Shown: positions 7,930-17,135, numbered from the stretch's first letter. The stretch is 64,000 nt of DNA from an uncultured Oscillospiraceae bacterium (GCA_910588145.1 CAJUPO010000001.1:124001-188000), one strand, 5' to 3'. Made by a program: numbers and translations. The notes: generated by a model from the sequence alone, not told the origin.

Positions 7930-8763
7930 ATGGCTATAAAGTCTTATAAACCGACATCTCCTTCTCGTCGTCAGATGACTTGTACTGACTACTCGGAATT
8001 GTCAAAGGTTGCTCCGGAGAAGAGTTTGCTTGAACCTCTTAAGAAGAAGTCAGGCAGAAACAGCTACGGAAGAATAACAGTTCGCCACAGAGGCGGCGGT
8101 TCAAGAAGAAAGTATCGTATTATCGATTTCAAGCGTGACAAGGATAACGTAAATGCAACAGTTATGACGCTTGAGTATGATCCAAACCGTTCAGCATTTA
8201 TTGCTCTTGTAAAGTATGAGGACGGCGAAAAGAGATACATCCTCGCACCTAACGGTCTTAAGGTAGGCGATGTGATCTGTTCCGGTCCGGAAGCAGATAT
8301 CAAGGCAGGAAATGCACTTGAAATGGCAAATATTCCTGTTGGTACTTTTATCCACGCTATTGAGCTTTATCCTGGCAAGGGCGCTCAGATGGTTCGTTCA
8401 GCAGGCAATATGGCTCAGCTTATGGCTAAGGAAGGTAAATACGCACTTGTAAGACTTCCTTCAGGAGAGCTCAGAAACGTTCCGATTAACTGCAAGGCAA
8501 CAATCGGTCAGGTAAGCAACATCGATCATGAAAATGTTAATATAGGTAAAGCCGGCAGAACACGTCATATGGGTATCAGACCTACAGTCCGCGGTTCAGT
8601 AATGAACCCATGCGATCACCCGCACGGCGGTGGTGAAGGTAAATCACCAGTAGGACGTCCGGGACCTGTAACTCCTTGGGGCAAGCCTGCACTTGGCTAT
8701 AAAACCCGTAAGAAGCATAACCGTTCTGACAAGTTCATCGTAAAACGCAGAAACGGCAAGTAA
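7930..8763 (+). CDS. rplB: 50S ribosomal protein L2
   Basis: The 277-residue L2 is needed for subunit joining and peptidyl transfer. The start MAIKSYKPTSPSRR and the C-terminal MNPCDHPHGGGEGK motif (with the functionally important His) are conserved. ATG 7930 is taken rather than GTG 7921, because AAGGAG lies 7-12 bases before it and the family start is MAIK. Confidence 0.97.
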   Translation: MAIKSYKPTSPSRRQMTCTDYSELSKVAPEKSLLEPLKKKSGRNSYGRITVRHRGGGSRRKYRIIDFKRDKDNVNATVMTLEYDPNRSAFIALVKYEDGEKRYILAPNGLKVGDVICSGPEADIKAGNALEMANIPVGTFIHAIELYPGKGAQMVRSAGNMAQLMAKEGKYALVRLPSGELRNVPINCKATIGQVSNIDHENVNIGKAGRTRHMGIRPTVRGSVMNPCDHPHGGGEGKSPVGRPGPVTPWGKPALGYKTRKKHNRSDKFIVKRRNGK

Positions 8764-8784
8764 GCTGAAAGGAGGAACTGATTA

Positions 8785-9069
8785 ATGAGCAGAAGCATTA
8801 AAAAGGGACCTTACGTTCAGGAGGCTCTCTATAAAAGAGTTCTGGCAATGAACGAAGCAGGTGAAAAGAAGGTTCTTAAGACATGGAGCAGAACTTCAAC
8901 AATATTCCCTGATTTCGTTGGTCATACATTTGCTGTTCATGACGGACGCAAGCACGTTCCGGTATATGTAACAGAAGATATGGTAGGTCATAAGCTCGGC
9001 GAGTTTGCACCAACCAGAACTTATAAGGGACACGCCGGTTCCAAGACAACAAATAACGGCAAGAAATAG
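8785..9069 (+). CDS. rpsS: 30S ribosomal protein S19
   Basis: The 94-residue S19 lies in the 30S head and contacts S13. The start MSRSIKKGPYV and the end EFAPTRTYKGHAG are diagnostic. GGAGG precedes the start; rplV follows after 17 bases. Confidence 0.97.
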   Translation: MSRSIKKGPYVQEALYKRVLAMNEAGEKKVLKTWSRTSTIFPDFVGHTFAVHDGRKHVPVYVTEDMVGHKLGEFAPTRTYKGHAGSKTTNNGKK

Positions 9070-9086
9070 CGGAAGGAGGAATTCAA

Positions 9087-9422
9087 ATGGAAGCCAGAGC
9101 ATATCTTAGAAATGCGAGAATTGCACCGAGAAAAGTACAGGTTGTTCTTGATCTCATCAGAAACAAGCCTGTTGACGTTGCACTTGCTACTCTTAATTAT
9201 ACACCGAAGGCTGCATGCGAAATGCTGGAAAAGCTTTTGAAGTCCGCTATTGCAAACGCTGAGAACAATCACAACATGAATAAGGATAACCTTTATGTTG
9301 CTGAATGTTTTGTTTGCCCGGGTCCTATAATGAAGAGAATTATGCCAAGAGCACAGGGCAGAGCATACAGAATTTTGAAGAGAACATCACACGTTACAAT
9401 AGTTCTTAAAGAAAAAGAATAA
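9087..9422 (+). CDS. rplV: 50S ribosomal protein L22
   Basis: The 111-residue L22 lines the exit tunnel through its beta-hairpin (GPIMKRIMPRAQGRAYRI); changes in this hairpin cause macrolide resistance in other bacteria. No unusual residue is visible here. Confidence 0.97.
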   Translation: MEARAYLRNARIAPRKVQVVLDLIRNKPVDVALATLNYTPKAACEMLEKLLKSAIANAENNHNMNKDNLYVAECFVCPGPIMKRIMPRAQGRAYRILKRTSHVTIVLKEKE

Positions 9423-9440
9423 TCCCAGGGAGGTTTAAGC

Positions 9441-10187
9441 ATGGGCCAGAAAGTTAATCCGCACGGTCTTCGTGTCGGCGTTATTAAGGATTGGGATTCC
9501 CGCTGGTTTGCGAATAAGTCTACTTTCGGCGATACTCTTGTAGAAGACTACAATGTTCGTAATTTTATCAAGAAGAGCCTGTATGCAGCAGGTGTTCCGA
9601 GAGTTGAAATCGAAAGATTTTCAGAAGACAAGGTAAGAATCCATATCCACTGCGCTAAACCCGGTATCGTTATCGGCAGAGGCGGCACAGAAATAGAAAA
9701 GCTCCGTCAGAAGCTTGAAAAAATGATGGGTAAGCAGGTTGCTGTTAACATCGTTGAAGTAAAAAATCCTGACATTAATTCACAGCTTGTTGCTGAAAAG
9801 ATCGCTCTTGATCTTGAAAACAGAGTTTCTTTCAGACGTACAATGAAGCAGGCTATCGGCCGTGCAATGCGTCTGGGCTCAAAGGGTATTAAGGTTATGG
9901 TATCAGGTCGTTTAGGCGGCGCTGAAATTGCAAGAAGCGAAACATATCACGAGGGAACAATTCCGCTTCAGACAATCAGAGCTGATATTGATTACGGTAC
10001 AGCGGAAGCTCATACAACATACGGCCGTCTCGGCATTAAGGTATGGATTTATAAGGGCGAAGTTCTCAAGGGCGAAACTTCAAAGTCTGACGACGCTAAG
10101 AGAGGCGGAAGAGACAACAGAAGACGCAATAACCAGAGACGTGACAATAAAGTCAGAGCAGCAAAAAATGAAGGAGGTAACCAGTAA
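9441..10187 (+). CDS. rpsC: 30S ribosomal protein S3
   Basis: The 248-residue S3 has a KH domain with the GRGG-type loop (GIVIGRGGTEIEKL, about residues 73-86) and forms part of the mRNA entry site. The last 35 residues are a charged Arg/Asn/Lys-rich extension after the conserved YKGEVL. The stop overlaps rplP by one base. Confidence 0.97.
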   Translation: MGQKVNPHGLRVGVIKDWDSRWFANKSTFGDTLVEDYNVRNFIKKSLYAAGVPRVEIERFSEDKVRIHIHCAKPGIVIGRGGTEIEKLRQKLEKMMGKQVAVNIVEVKNPDINSQLVAEKIALDLENRVSFRRTMKQAIGRAMRLGSKGIKVMVSGRLGGAEIARSETYHEGTIPLQTIRADIDYGTAEAHTTYGRLGIKVWIYKGEVLKGETSKSDDAKRGGRDNRRRNNQRRDNKVRAAKNEGGNQ

Positions 10188-10612
10188 TGCTACTTCCAAA
10201 GAGAGTTAAATACCGCCGTGTTCACAGAGGCCGTATGACAGGTAAGGCTACAAGAGGCAACAAGGTAAATTACGGCGATTTTGGTCTTCAGGCAACAGAG
10301 CCTGCATGGATCACATCTAATCAGATAGAAGCAGCCCGTATCGCAATGACACGTTATATCAAGCGTGGCGGTCAGGTTTGGATAAAGATTTTCCCGGATA
10401 AGCCAATTTCAAAGAAGCCAGCCGGCACACGTATGGGTTCCGGTAAGGGTGCTCCTGAATACTGGGTAGCAGTTGTTAAGCCAGGCAGAGTAATGTTTGA
10501 AATTGCAGGCGTTCCGGAAGAAACAGCAAGAGAAGCTATGCGTCTTGCTATGCACAAGCTTCCTATTAAGTGCAAGTTTGTAACAAAAGAAGAGCAAGGA
10601 GGGGAGCAGTAA
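10187..10612 (+). CDS. rplP: 50S ribosomal protein L16
   Basis: The 141-residue L16 organises the tRNA acceptor-arm site of the 50S subunit. The start MLLPKRVKYRRVHRGRM and the motif KKPAGTRMGSGKG are typical. It is coupled to rpsC upstream and rpmC downstream by one-base overlaps. Confidence 0.97.
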   Translation: MLLPKRVKYRRVHRGRMTGKATRGNKVNYGDFGLQATEPAWITSNQIEAARIAMTRYIKRGGQVWIKIFPDKPISKKPAGTRMGSGKGAPEYWVAVVKPGRVMFEIAGVPEETAREAMRLAMHKLPIKCKFVTKEEQGGEQ

Positions 10613-10818
10613 TGAAGGCATCTGAGATCAGAGATTTGTCAGTTGAAGAAATGAATGAAAAGCTGGCCGGCTTAAAAGAAGAGCTTTTTGCGCTCCGCTT
10701 TCAGCTTGCTGTAAACCAGCTTGACAACACAGCACGCTTAAAGGCTGTAAAGAAGGATATAGCAAGAATCAAGACAGTTCTTCGCGATAACGAAATAAAG
10801 TCAAGCGTTAACCAGTAA
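10612..10818 (+). CDS. rpmC: 50S ribosomal protein L29
   Basis: The 68-residue L29 is a two-helix protein near the exit tunnel. ATG 10612 overlaps the rplP stop (TAATG) and follows GGAGGGGAG. The frame is open further upstream inside rplP, but MKASEIRDLSVEEMNEKL is the normal family start. Confidence 0.96.
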   Translation: MKASEIRDLSVEEMNEKLAGLKEELFALRFQLAVNQLDNTARLKAVKKDIARIKTVLRDNEIKSSVNQ

Positions 10819-10836
10819 GAAAGGGAGGATTTAGCT

Positions 10837-11094
10837 ATGTCTGAGAGAAACCTTAGAAAAACAAGGGTTGGTAAAGTTGTAAGCGACAAGATGGACAAAA
10901 CTATCGTTGTTGCTATCGCTGACAATGTTAAACACCCGCTTTATAAAAAGATCATCAAGCGTACAGTGAAGCTTAAGGCGCATGATGAAAACAACGAGTG
11001 CCGCATAGGCGATCGTGTTGAAGTTATGGAAACACGTCCTCTTTCCAAGGATAAGAGATGGCGCGTTATAAACATCATTGAAAAAGCTAAGTAA
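10837..11094 (+). CDS. rpsQ: 30S ribosomal protein S17
   Basis: The 85-residue S17 is an OB-fold primary 16S rRNA binder. The motif RKTRVGKVVSDKMDKTIVVA and the ETRPLSKDKRWRV ending are diagnostic. AGGGAGG precedes the start. Confidence 0.97.
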   Translation: MSERNLRKTRVGKVVSDKMDKTIVVAIADNVKHPLYKKIIKRTVKLKAHDENNECRIGDRVEVMETRPLSKDKRWRVINIIEKAK

Positions 11095-11109
11095 AATCAA
11101 ATAGAGACG

Positions 11110-11132
11110 GAAGCAGTTTGGCGAAACGCTTC
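11110..11132 (+). other. Hairpin in the rpsQ-rplN spacer
   Basis: GAAGC-a-GTTT around a GGCG loop pairs with AAAC-GCTTC, giving 9 pairs with one bulged A. It lies just before the rplN ribosome binding site and has no T-run. A similar GAAGC/GCTTC hairpin recurs before rpmJ. Confidence 0.5.
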
Positions 11133-11150
11133 TGAAAGGAGGAACTCGCT

Positions 11151-11519
11151 GTGATACAAATGCAGTCTTATATGAAGGTTGCTGATAACACAGGAGCAAA
11201 AGAGCTTATGTGTATCAGAGTTCTGGGCGGCACACGCAGGAGATATGCAAATATCGGCGATGTTGTTGTGGCTTCTGTAAAGAAGGCAACACCCGGCGGC
11301 GTTGTTAAGAAGGGCGATGTTGTTAAGGCAGTTATCGTTCGTTCGGCAAAGGGCCTTAGAAGAGAAGACGGCACATACATTCGTTTCGACGAGAATGCAG
11401 CTGTTATAATCAAGGAAGACAAGAATCCGAAAGGCACACGTATTTTCGGACCTGTAGCAAGAGAGCTCCGTGATAAGGATTATATGAAGATTCTGAGCCT
11501 TGCTCCGGAAGTATTGTAA
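11151..11519 (+). CDS. rplN: 50S ribosomal protein L14
   Basis: The 122-residue L14 sits at the subunit interface. It starts with GTG after AGGAGGAACTCGCT and shows MIQMQSYMKVADNTGA and the RPSKVI-like end region (LAPEVL here). It is the first gene after a 56-base spacer with a hairpin, the usual border between the S10 and spc parts. Confidence 0.97.
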   Translation: MIQMQSYMKVADNTGAKELMCIRVLGGTRRRYANIGDVVVASVKKATPGGVVKKGDVVKAVIVRSAKGLRREDGTYIRFDENAAVIIKEDKNPKGTRIFGPVARELRDKDYMKILSLAPEVL

Positions 11520-11532
11520 TGGAGGTGTCATG

Positions 11533-11886
11533 ATGAGTAAAGTACACGTTAAAACAGGTGACACAGTCGTTCTGCTGACAGGTGATTATGAGGATAAATA
11601 TACAAAGTCAGGTTCAAGAAAGACAGGTAAGGTTCTTGAAGTCAGCCCTAAGGAAGGCAAGGTAATCGTTGAAGGCATCAACATGATTACAAAGCACATG
11701 AAGCCTGCAAGAATGGGTCAGTCCGGCGGAATCGTAAAGGCTGAATCCCCGATATATGCTTCAAAGGTTCAGCTTGTATGCCCTAAATGCGGCAAGCCGA
11801 CAAGAACAGGTCATAAGATTGAAATTGACGGCGATAAGAAAACAAAATTGCGCATTTGCAAAAAATGCGGTGAATCATTCAAATAA
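11533..11886 (+). CDS. rplX: 50S ribosomal protein L24 with C-terminal zinc ribbon
   Basis: The 117-residue L24 initiates 50S assembly and has a KOW motif near its N-terminus. The C-terminus carries CPKCG...CKKCG, a four-Cys zinc ribbon common in Firmicute L24. Two adjacent ATGs (11530, 11533) are possible; 11533 lies 7 bases after GGAGG and gives the usual MSKVHVKTGD start. Confidence 0.96.
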   Translation: MSKVHVKTGDTVVLLTGDYEDKYTKSGSRKTGKVLEVSPKEGKVIVEGINMITKHMKPARMGQSGGIVKAESPIYASKVQLVCPKCGKPTRTGHKIEIDGDKKTKLRICKKCGESFK

Positions 11887-11898
11887 AGGAGAAACGAC

Positions 11899-12438
11899 AT
11901 GGCAAGATTAAAAGACTATTATGTTGAAACCGTAGCTCCTGCTTTGATGAAGAAATTCAACTACAAGAGCGTTATGGAAATTCCGAAGCTTGACAAGGTC
12001 GTAATCAATGTAGGCGCCGGCGAAGCTAAGGAAAACTCCAAGGTTATCGACGCTATCATGAATGACCTTATGCAGATTACAGGACAGAAGCCGGTTGTCT
12101 GCAAGGCAAAGAAGTCAGTTGCGAACTTCAAGCTTCGTGAAGGCATGCCGATCGGCGTCAAGGTTACTCTTCGCAGAGAGAATATGTATGAATTTGTTGA
12201 CAAGCTTTTCAATATTGCGTTCCCTCGTGTACGTGATTTCAGAGGAATCAATCCTAATTCCTTTGACGGAAAGGGCAATTACTCAACAGGTATCAAGGAA
12301 CAGCTTATTTTCCCTGAAATCGAGTACGACAAGATTGACAAAGTAAGAGGTATGGATATAAATTTCATCACAACAGCTAAGACTGATGAAGAAGCAAAAG
12401 AGCTGCTCGAACTGCTCGGCGCTCCGTTTGCTAAGTAA
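11899..12438 (+). CDS. rplE: 50S ribosomal protein L5
   Basis: The 179-residue L5 binds 5S rRNA and the P-site tRNA. Conserved stretches include GAGEAKENSK, TGQKPV and the FPRVRDFRGINPNSFDGKGN segment. AAAGGAG precedes the ATG. Confidence 0.97.
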   Translation: MARLKDYYVETVAPALMKKFNYKSVMEIPKLDKVVINVGAGEAKENSKVIDAIMNDLMQITGQKPVVCKAKKSVANFKLREGMPIGVKVTLRRENMYEFVDKLFNIAFPRVRDFRGINPNSFDGKGNYSTGIKEQLIFPEIEYDKIDKVRGMDINFITTAKTDEEAKELLELLGAPFAK

Positions 12439-12457
12439 TTAGGGAGGATAATTTCAA

Positions 12458-12643
12458 ATGGCAAAAAAAGCGATGATAAATAAGCAGCAGAGAACTCCCA
12501 AGTATTCCACCAGAGCTTACAACAGATGTAAAATCTGCGGCAGACCTCATGCATATCTGAGAAAATTCGGTATATGCCGTATCTGCTTCAGAGAGTTGGC
12601 TCACAAGGGTCAGATTCCTGGTGTAAAGAAGTCAAGCTGGTAA
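12458..12643 (+). CDS. rpsN: 30S ribosomal protein S14, zinc-binding type
   Basis: The 61-residue S14 is the short Zn form: Cys24, Cys27, Cys40 and Cys43 make two CxxC pairs (CKIC, CRIC). Zn-type S14 in the spc operon is the usual Gram-positive arrangement. The final KSSW is conserved. Confidence 0.97.
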   Translation: MAKKAMINKQQRTPKYSTRAYNRCKICGRPHAYLRKFGICRICFRELAHKGQIPGVKKSSW

Positions 12644-12665
12644 AAATACAAAGGAGGTCATTGGC

Positions 12666-13064
12666 ATGCAGATTACAGATACAATAGCAGATTTGCTGAC
12701 AAGAATTCGTAATGCGAGTTCTGCAAAGCACGCCACGGTTGACGTTCCTGCTTCAAATGTAAAGAAAGCTATTACAGAGATCCTCGTTGAAGAGGGATAT
12801 GTAAAGAGCTTCCAGTTCATTGAGGACGGAAAACAGGGTGTAATAAGAATCACATTGAAATATATTGACGGAAAGTCACCTGTTATAACCGGTCTTCGCA
12901 GGGTTTCTAAACCGGGTTTACGTATTTATTCAAGTTGTGAAGATATGCCTAAGGTTAGAAAGGGTCTCGGAATTGCGATCGTTTCAACATCTAAGGGAAT
13001 CATGACTGACAAAAAGGCTCGTGAGCTGAATGTCGGCGGCGAGATCTTAGCATTCGTTTGGTAA
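12666..13064 (+). CDS. rpsH: 30S ribosomal protein S8
   Basis: The 132-residue S8 is a central-domain 16S rRNA binder and, in E. coli, the translational repressor of the spc operon. The start TDTIADLLTRIRNA and the end GIAIVSTSKGIMTDKKAREL are diagnostic. AGGAGG precedes the start. Confidence 0.97.
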   Translation: MQITDTIADLLTRIRNASSAKHATVDVPASNVKKAITEILVEEGYVKSFQFIEDGKQGVIRITLKYIDGKSPVITGLRRVSKPGLRIYSSCEDMPKVRKGLGIAIVSTSKGIMTDKKARELNVGGEILAFVW

Positions 13065-13077
13065 GGAGGACAGGGAA

Positions 13078-13623
13078 ATGTCACGTATAGGAAAAATGCC
13101 GATTAGTGTCCCTGCCGGAGTTGATGTTAAAATTGATAACAGCGTTGTTACAGTCAAGGGTCCTAAGGGTACACTCACAAGAGAATTTTCAGGCTCGCTG
13201 AGCATTGAAAATAAGGACGGAGTTATTAGCGTAACACGTCCTAATGACACAAAGATGAACAAGAGCCTTCACGGTCTTACAAGAACACTTATCGCTAATA
13301 TGGTAGAGGGTGTTACAAACGGTTATTCCAAGACTCTTGAAATCGAAGGTGTTGGTTACCGTGCTGCTAAGCAGGGAAACAATCTGGTAATGAATCTTGG
13401 TTATTCACATCAGGTTATTATGTCTGAAAGAGACGGAATTACAATTGATGTTCCTCAGCCGAACAGAATTGTAATCAATGGTATAGACAAACAGGCAGTT
13501 GGTCAGTTTGCTGCTGAAGTTCGTGAAAAGCGTCCGCCGGAACCTTATAAGGGCAAGGGCATCAGATATGCCGGAGAACGTATCATCCGTAAGGAAGGTA
13601 AGGCCGGTAAGGGTAAGAAGTAA
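13078..13623 (+). CDS. rplF: 50S ribosomal protein L6
   Basis: The 181-residue L6 has two repeated alpha/beta domains and lies near the factor-binding site. MSRIGKMPISVPAGV and the C-terminal EPYKGKGIRYAGE motif are conserved. It follows rpsH after 13 bases. Confidence 0.97.
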   Translation: MSRIGKMPISVPAGVDVKIDNSVVTVKGPKGTLTREFSGSLSIENKDGVISVTRPNDTKMNKSLHGLTRTLIANMVEGVTNGYSKTLEIEGVGYRAAKQGNNLVMNLGYSHQVIMSERDGITIDVPQPNRIVINGIDKQAVGQFAAEVREKRPPEPYKGKGIRYAGERIIRKEGKAGKGKK

Positions 13624-13641
13624 TAAAGGAGTGAATCTGAA

Positions 13642-14001
13642 ATGATTAAAAAGGCTGATACAAAAAAAGCCAGAATCCATAGACATACAAGAGTTCGCGG
13701 AAAGATCTCCGGTACTCCTGAACGTCCTCGTCTGAATGTATTCCGTTCAGCGAAGCATATTTATGCACAGATCATTGACGACGTTAACGGCGTTACACTC
13801 GCTTCTGCTTCAAGCCTTGATAAGGAGTTTGAAGGAAACGGCGGAAACGTTGAAGGCGCACGCAAGGTAGGCGCTATGGTAGCTAAACGTGCAGTTGATA
13901 AGGGAATTGAAAATGTTGTATTCGACAGAGGCGGATTCCTGTATCACGGAAGAGTAAAAGAACTCGCTGACGCTGCTCGTGAAAACGGACTGAAGTTCTA
14001 A
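13642..14001 (+). CDS. rplR: 50S ribosomal protein L18
   Basis: The 119-residue L18 binds 5S rRNA with L5. It has the basic N-terminus RHTRVRGKISGTPERPRLNV and ends in the conserved DAARENGLKF. AAAGGAG precedes the start. Confidence 0.97.
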   Translation: MIKKADTKKARIHRHTRVRGKISGTPERPRLNVFRSAKHIYAQIIDDVNGVTLASASSLDKEFEGNGGNVEGARKVGAMVAKRAVDKGIENVVFDRGGFLYHGRVKELADAARENGLKF

Positions 14002-14018
14002 TAAAGGAGGTAATACTT

Positions 14019-14519
14019 TTGGCTAATATAGATGCAAAAGCATTGGAACTTTCCGAAAAGGTTGTTTCCATCAACAGAGTTTCCAAGACAGTCAAGGGCG
14101 GACGTATTCTTAAGTTTGCTGCTTTGGTTGTAGTGGGCGACGGAAACGGCACAGTAGGCTTCGGTCTGGGAAAATCAGGCGAAGTTCCTGACGCAATCCG
14201 CAAGGGTATAGAGGACGCTAAGAAGAATCTTGTAAAGGTTCCGCTTTACGGAACAACAATTCCTCATGAGATCGTAGGTAAATTTGGTGCAGGCAGAGTG
14301 CTTATGAAGCCTGCTGCTCCTGGTACTGGTGTTATCGCCGGCGGTCCTGTTCGTGCCGTAATCGAAATGGCAGGAATCAAGGATATCAGAACAAAGTCAC
14401 TGCGTTCAAATAACCCATGCAATGTTGTAAGAGCAACAATTAACGGACTTACAAGCTGCGTAACTGCTAAGGAAGTTGCAGCAAAGAGAGGAAAGTCCAT
14501 TAAGGAAATTTTAGGTTAA
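14019..14519 (+). CDS. rpsE: 30S ribosomal protein S5
   Basis: The 166-residue S5 lies at the mRNA entry and affects decoding accuracy. Motifs are VVVGDGNGTVGFGLGKSGEVP and GTGVIAGGPVRAVIE. It starts at TTG 14019 after AAAGGAGG; no ATG is available at the right place, so the TTG start is well supported. Confidence 0.96.
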   Translation: MANIDAKALELSEKVVSINRVSKTVKGGRILKFAALVVVGDGNGTVGFGLGKSGEVPDAIRKGIEDAKKNLVKVPLYGTTIPHEIVGKFGAGRVLMKPAAPGTGVIAGGPVRAVIEMAGIKDIRTKSLRSNNPCNVVRATINGLTSCVTAKEVAAKRGKSIKEILG

Positions 14520-14531
14520 GGAGTGAGCTAA

Positions 14532-14708
14532 ATGGCAAAGCAGATAAAGCTCGTTAAGAGTCTTATAGGAAGAAAAGAAAACCAGATTGCTACTGCTCAT
14601 TCACTTGGTCTTAAAAAAGTAGGTCAGGTAGTTGTACAGCCTGACAATGAGCAGACAAACGGTAAAATCAATAAGATTTCTCACCTCGTGGAGGTTAAGG
14701 AAGCATAA
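14532..14708 (+). CDS. rpmD: 50S ribosomal protein L30
   Basis: A 58-residue gene between rpsE and rplO (13- and 18-base gaps) reads MAKQIKLVKSLIGRKENQ, then HSLGLKKVGQ, the L30 pattern. AAGGAG covers the rpsE stop and acts as its ribosome binding site. Confidence 0.95.
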   Translation: MAKQIKLVKSLIGRKENQIATAHSLGLKKVGQVVVQPDNEQTNGKINKISHLVEVKEA

Positions 14709-14726
14709 GCAAGGAGGTGCATCGCA

Positions 14727-15167
14727 ATGAAGTTACACGAATTATCCCCAGCACCGGGTTCTGTTTCAGAGCGTAAGCGTATAGGCAGAGGTCACGGTTC
14801 AGGTAACGGAAAGACAGCCGGCAAGGGTCATAAGGGACAGAACGCACGTTCAGGCGGCGGCGTAAGAATCGGTTTTGAAGGCGGACAGATGCCTTTAACA
14901 AGAAGAATCCCTAAGAGGGGCTTTAACAATATTTTCGCTAAGAAGTATTCAATAGTTAATGTTTCTGACCTCAGCAAGTTTGTTGACGGAACAGTTGTGG
15001 ATACTGAGATGCTGAAAGCTTCAGGTCTCATAAAGAAAGAAAATGACGGTGTTAAGGTTCTCGGAAACGGCGATCTTACATCAAAAATCACAGTAAAGGC
15101 TGCTAAATTCTCAAAAAGTGCAATCGAAAAAATTGAAAAGGCTGGCGGGAAAGCAGAGGTGATTTAA
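14727..15167 (+). CDS. rplO: 50S ribosomal protein L15
   Basis: The 146-residue L15 has the glycine/arginine-rich N-terminal arm typical of the family (RIGRGHGSGNGKTAGKGHKG). It is a late assembly protein of the 50S. secY follows after one base. Confidence 0.97.
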   Translation: MKLHELSPAPGSVSERKRIGRGHGSGNGKTAGKGHKGQNARSGGGVRIGFEGGQMPLTRRIPKRGFNNIFAKKYSIVNVSDLSKFVDGTVVDTEMLKASGLIKKENDGVKVLGNGDLTSKITVKAAKFSKSAIEKIEKAGGKAEVI

Positions 15168-15168
15168 T

Positions 15169-16488
15169 GTGTTCCAAACTCTAAGAAATGCATGGAAAAT
15201 TGCAGAAATTCGAAAGAAGATGTTGTTCACATTATTGATCATCATAGTTTTCAGGATCGGAAGCGCACTGACAGTTCCGTTCCTGGATCTGGGCGTCGTT
15301 AAGGACTGGATGAATGAGAAGGCTACTGACGGTAACTTTCTTGAATACCTTAACGTTCTCACCGGTGGTGCGCTGTCAAAGGCAACCATTTTTTCACTTT
15401 CAATCACCCCGTTCATTAATGCGTCAATCATAATTCAGCTTCTGACTTATGCGCTGCCTCCTTTGGAGCGGCTTCAGAGCGAAGGCGAAGAGGGACGTAA
15501 AAGGCTTAATCAGATTACAACAGTAGTGGCACTTGCCCTTGCTGTTTTAATGTCTGTTGCTTATTTCTTCACTCTTAAGAATATGGGCGCTGTTAAGTAT
15601 AGAACCGGTTTTGAAGGTGTTTTTGCAGCAATTGTAATTTCCGGCTGTTTCATTGCCGGTGCAATGCTGGTTGTATGGATGGGCAACAGAATTAACGATA
15701 AGGGCATCGGCAACGGTGTTTCTATGATCCTTTTTGCTGGTATCGTAGCAAGATTTCCTACTGATCTCGGCACTCTGGTTACTCTTACAAAGGATAATCC
15801 ATCCAAGTATTTATTTGTTTCAATTGCAATTATTCTCGTCTTTGTAGTAATGATCGGCTTCGTTGTATTTATGAATGAATCCGAAAGAAGAATTCCTATT
15901 CAGTATGCAAAGCGTGTTGTCGGACGTAGACAGTACGGCGGACAGAGTACACATATTCCGGTAAAGATCTGCATGAGCGGTGTAATGCCTATTATTTTTG
16001 CAATGTCATTTATGTCACTGCCAAGCACAATTGGTATGTTCAAGGAGCCTTACGCTAATCCGGACGGTTTCTGGCAGAGCTTCTATAACGGTTTTCTGAA
16101 GTTTTTCAGTACACAGTCAGGCTCATACGCTATTCTTTATTTTATTCTTATTATTGCATTTAATTACTTCTATGTATCAATGCAGTATAACCCGATTGAA
16201 ATTGCTAATAATCTTCGTCAGAACAACGGCGCTATTCCAGGTATAAGACCTGGTAAGCCTACTTCGGATTATATCCAGAGAGTTTTGTCAAAGATTACTT
16301 TAGTCGGCGCTTTCTTCCTGGGCGTAATCGCTATATTCCCGATTATTCTGGGTATGGTTGATGAACAGCTCAGAAGCCTTTCAATGGGCGGAACAACAAT
16401 GCTTATTGTAGTAAGCGTTGCTTTGGAAACAGTTCGTACACTTGAATCTCAGATGATGATGCGTCATCAAAAGGGATTCCTTGAATAA
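15169..16488 (+). CDS. secY: Protein translocase subunit SecY
   Basis: The 439-residue protein is the channel of the Sec machinery in the cytoplasmic membrane. About ten hydrophobic segments and signatures such as SITPFINASIIIQLL and the cytoplasmic loop with RRIPIQYAKRVVGRR are visible. It starts at GTG 15169, one base after the rplO stop, with AGAGGTGA as ribosome binding site. It sits in the normal spc position before adk. Confidence 0.97.
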   Translation: MFQTLRNAWKIAEIRKKMLFTLLIIIVFRIGSALTVPFLDLGVVKDWMNEKATDGNFLEYLNVLTGGALSKATIFSLSITPFINASIIIQLLTYALPPLERLQSEGEEGRKRLNQITTVVALALAVLMSVAYFFTLKNMGAVKYRTGFEGVFAAIVISGCFIAGAMLVVWMGNRINDKGIGNGVSMILFAGIVARFPTDLGTLVTLTKDNPSKYLFVSIAIILVFVVMIGFVVFMNESERRIPIQYAKRVVGRRQYGGQSTHIPVKICMSGVMPIIFAMSFMSLPSTIGMFKEPYANPDGFWQSFYNGFLKFFSTQSGSYAILYFILIIAFNYFYVSMQYNPIEIANNLRQNNGAIPGIRPGKPTSDYIQRVLSKITLVGAFFLGVIAIFPIILGMVDEQLRSLSMGGTTMLIVVSVALETVRTLESQMMMRHQKGFLE

Positions 16489-16500
16489 GAGGAGGTTTTA

Positions 16501-17133
16501 ATGAATCTTATTTTATTAGGTGCTCCCGGTGCAGGTAAGGGAACTCAGGCTGAGGTTATTTCTGAAGCTCTGAATATCCCGCAGATATCTACAGGCAACA
16601 TTTTACGTGAAGCTGTAAAAAACGGCACTGAATACGGTCTTAAGGCAAAGGCTGCTATGGATAGCGGTTCACTTGTTTCTGATGACATCGTTATCGGAAT
16701 ACTTAAGGACAGAATTGCTGAGGACGATTGTAAAAACGGATATATTCTCGACGGATTTCCGAGAAATGTTCCTCAGGCAGAAGCCCTTGAAAAAATGGGC
16801 GTTAAAATCGATAAGGTAATAGAAATCTTTGTTCCGGATGAAACTATTCAAAAGCGTCTTTCCGGAAGAAGAGTCTGCGAGGGATGCGGAGCTTCTTATC
16901 ATGTTGACTTCAAGCCGTCTAAGGAAGAAGGAAAATGTGATAAGTGCGGCGGAAACGTTGTACAGAGAAAGGACGATCATCCTGATACTGTAATAGAGCG
17001 TCTGAAGGTATACCATGATCAGACAGCTCCTCTGAAGGATTTTTATGCAGGCCGCGGAATTCTTGAAACTGTTGAAGGACAGGAGGATGTAGCAGATACA
17101 TCCAAGCTGACGCTTAAAGCAGTCGGAGCATAA
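16501..17133 (+). CDS. adk: Adenylate kinase
   Basis: The 210-residue enzyme interconverts ATP+AMP and 2 ADP. P-loop GAPGAGKGTQ is at residues 7-16 and the AMP-binding DGFPRN motif follows. The LID has the Gram-positive Cys4 zinc site (CEGCG ... CDKCGG). AGAGGAGG precedes the ATG. Confidence 0.97.
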   Translation: MNLILLGAPGAGKGTQAEVISEALNIPQISTGNILREAVKNGTEYGLKAKAAMDSGSLVSDDIVIGILKDRIAEDDCKNGYILDGFPRNVPQAEALEKMGVKIDKVIEIFVPDETIQKRLSGRRVCEGCGASYHVDFKPSKEEGKCDKCGGNVVQRKDDHPDTVIERLKVYHDQTAPLKDFYAGRGILETVEGQEDVADTSKLTLKAVGA

Positions 17134-17135
17134 GA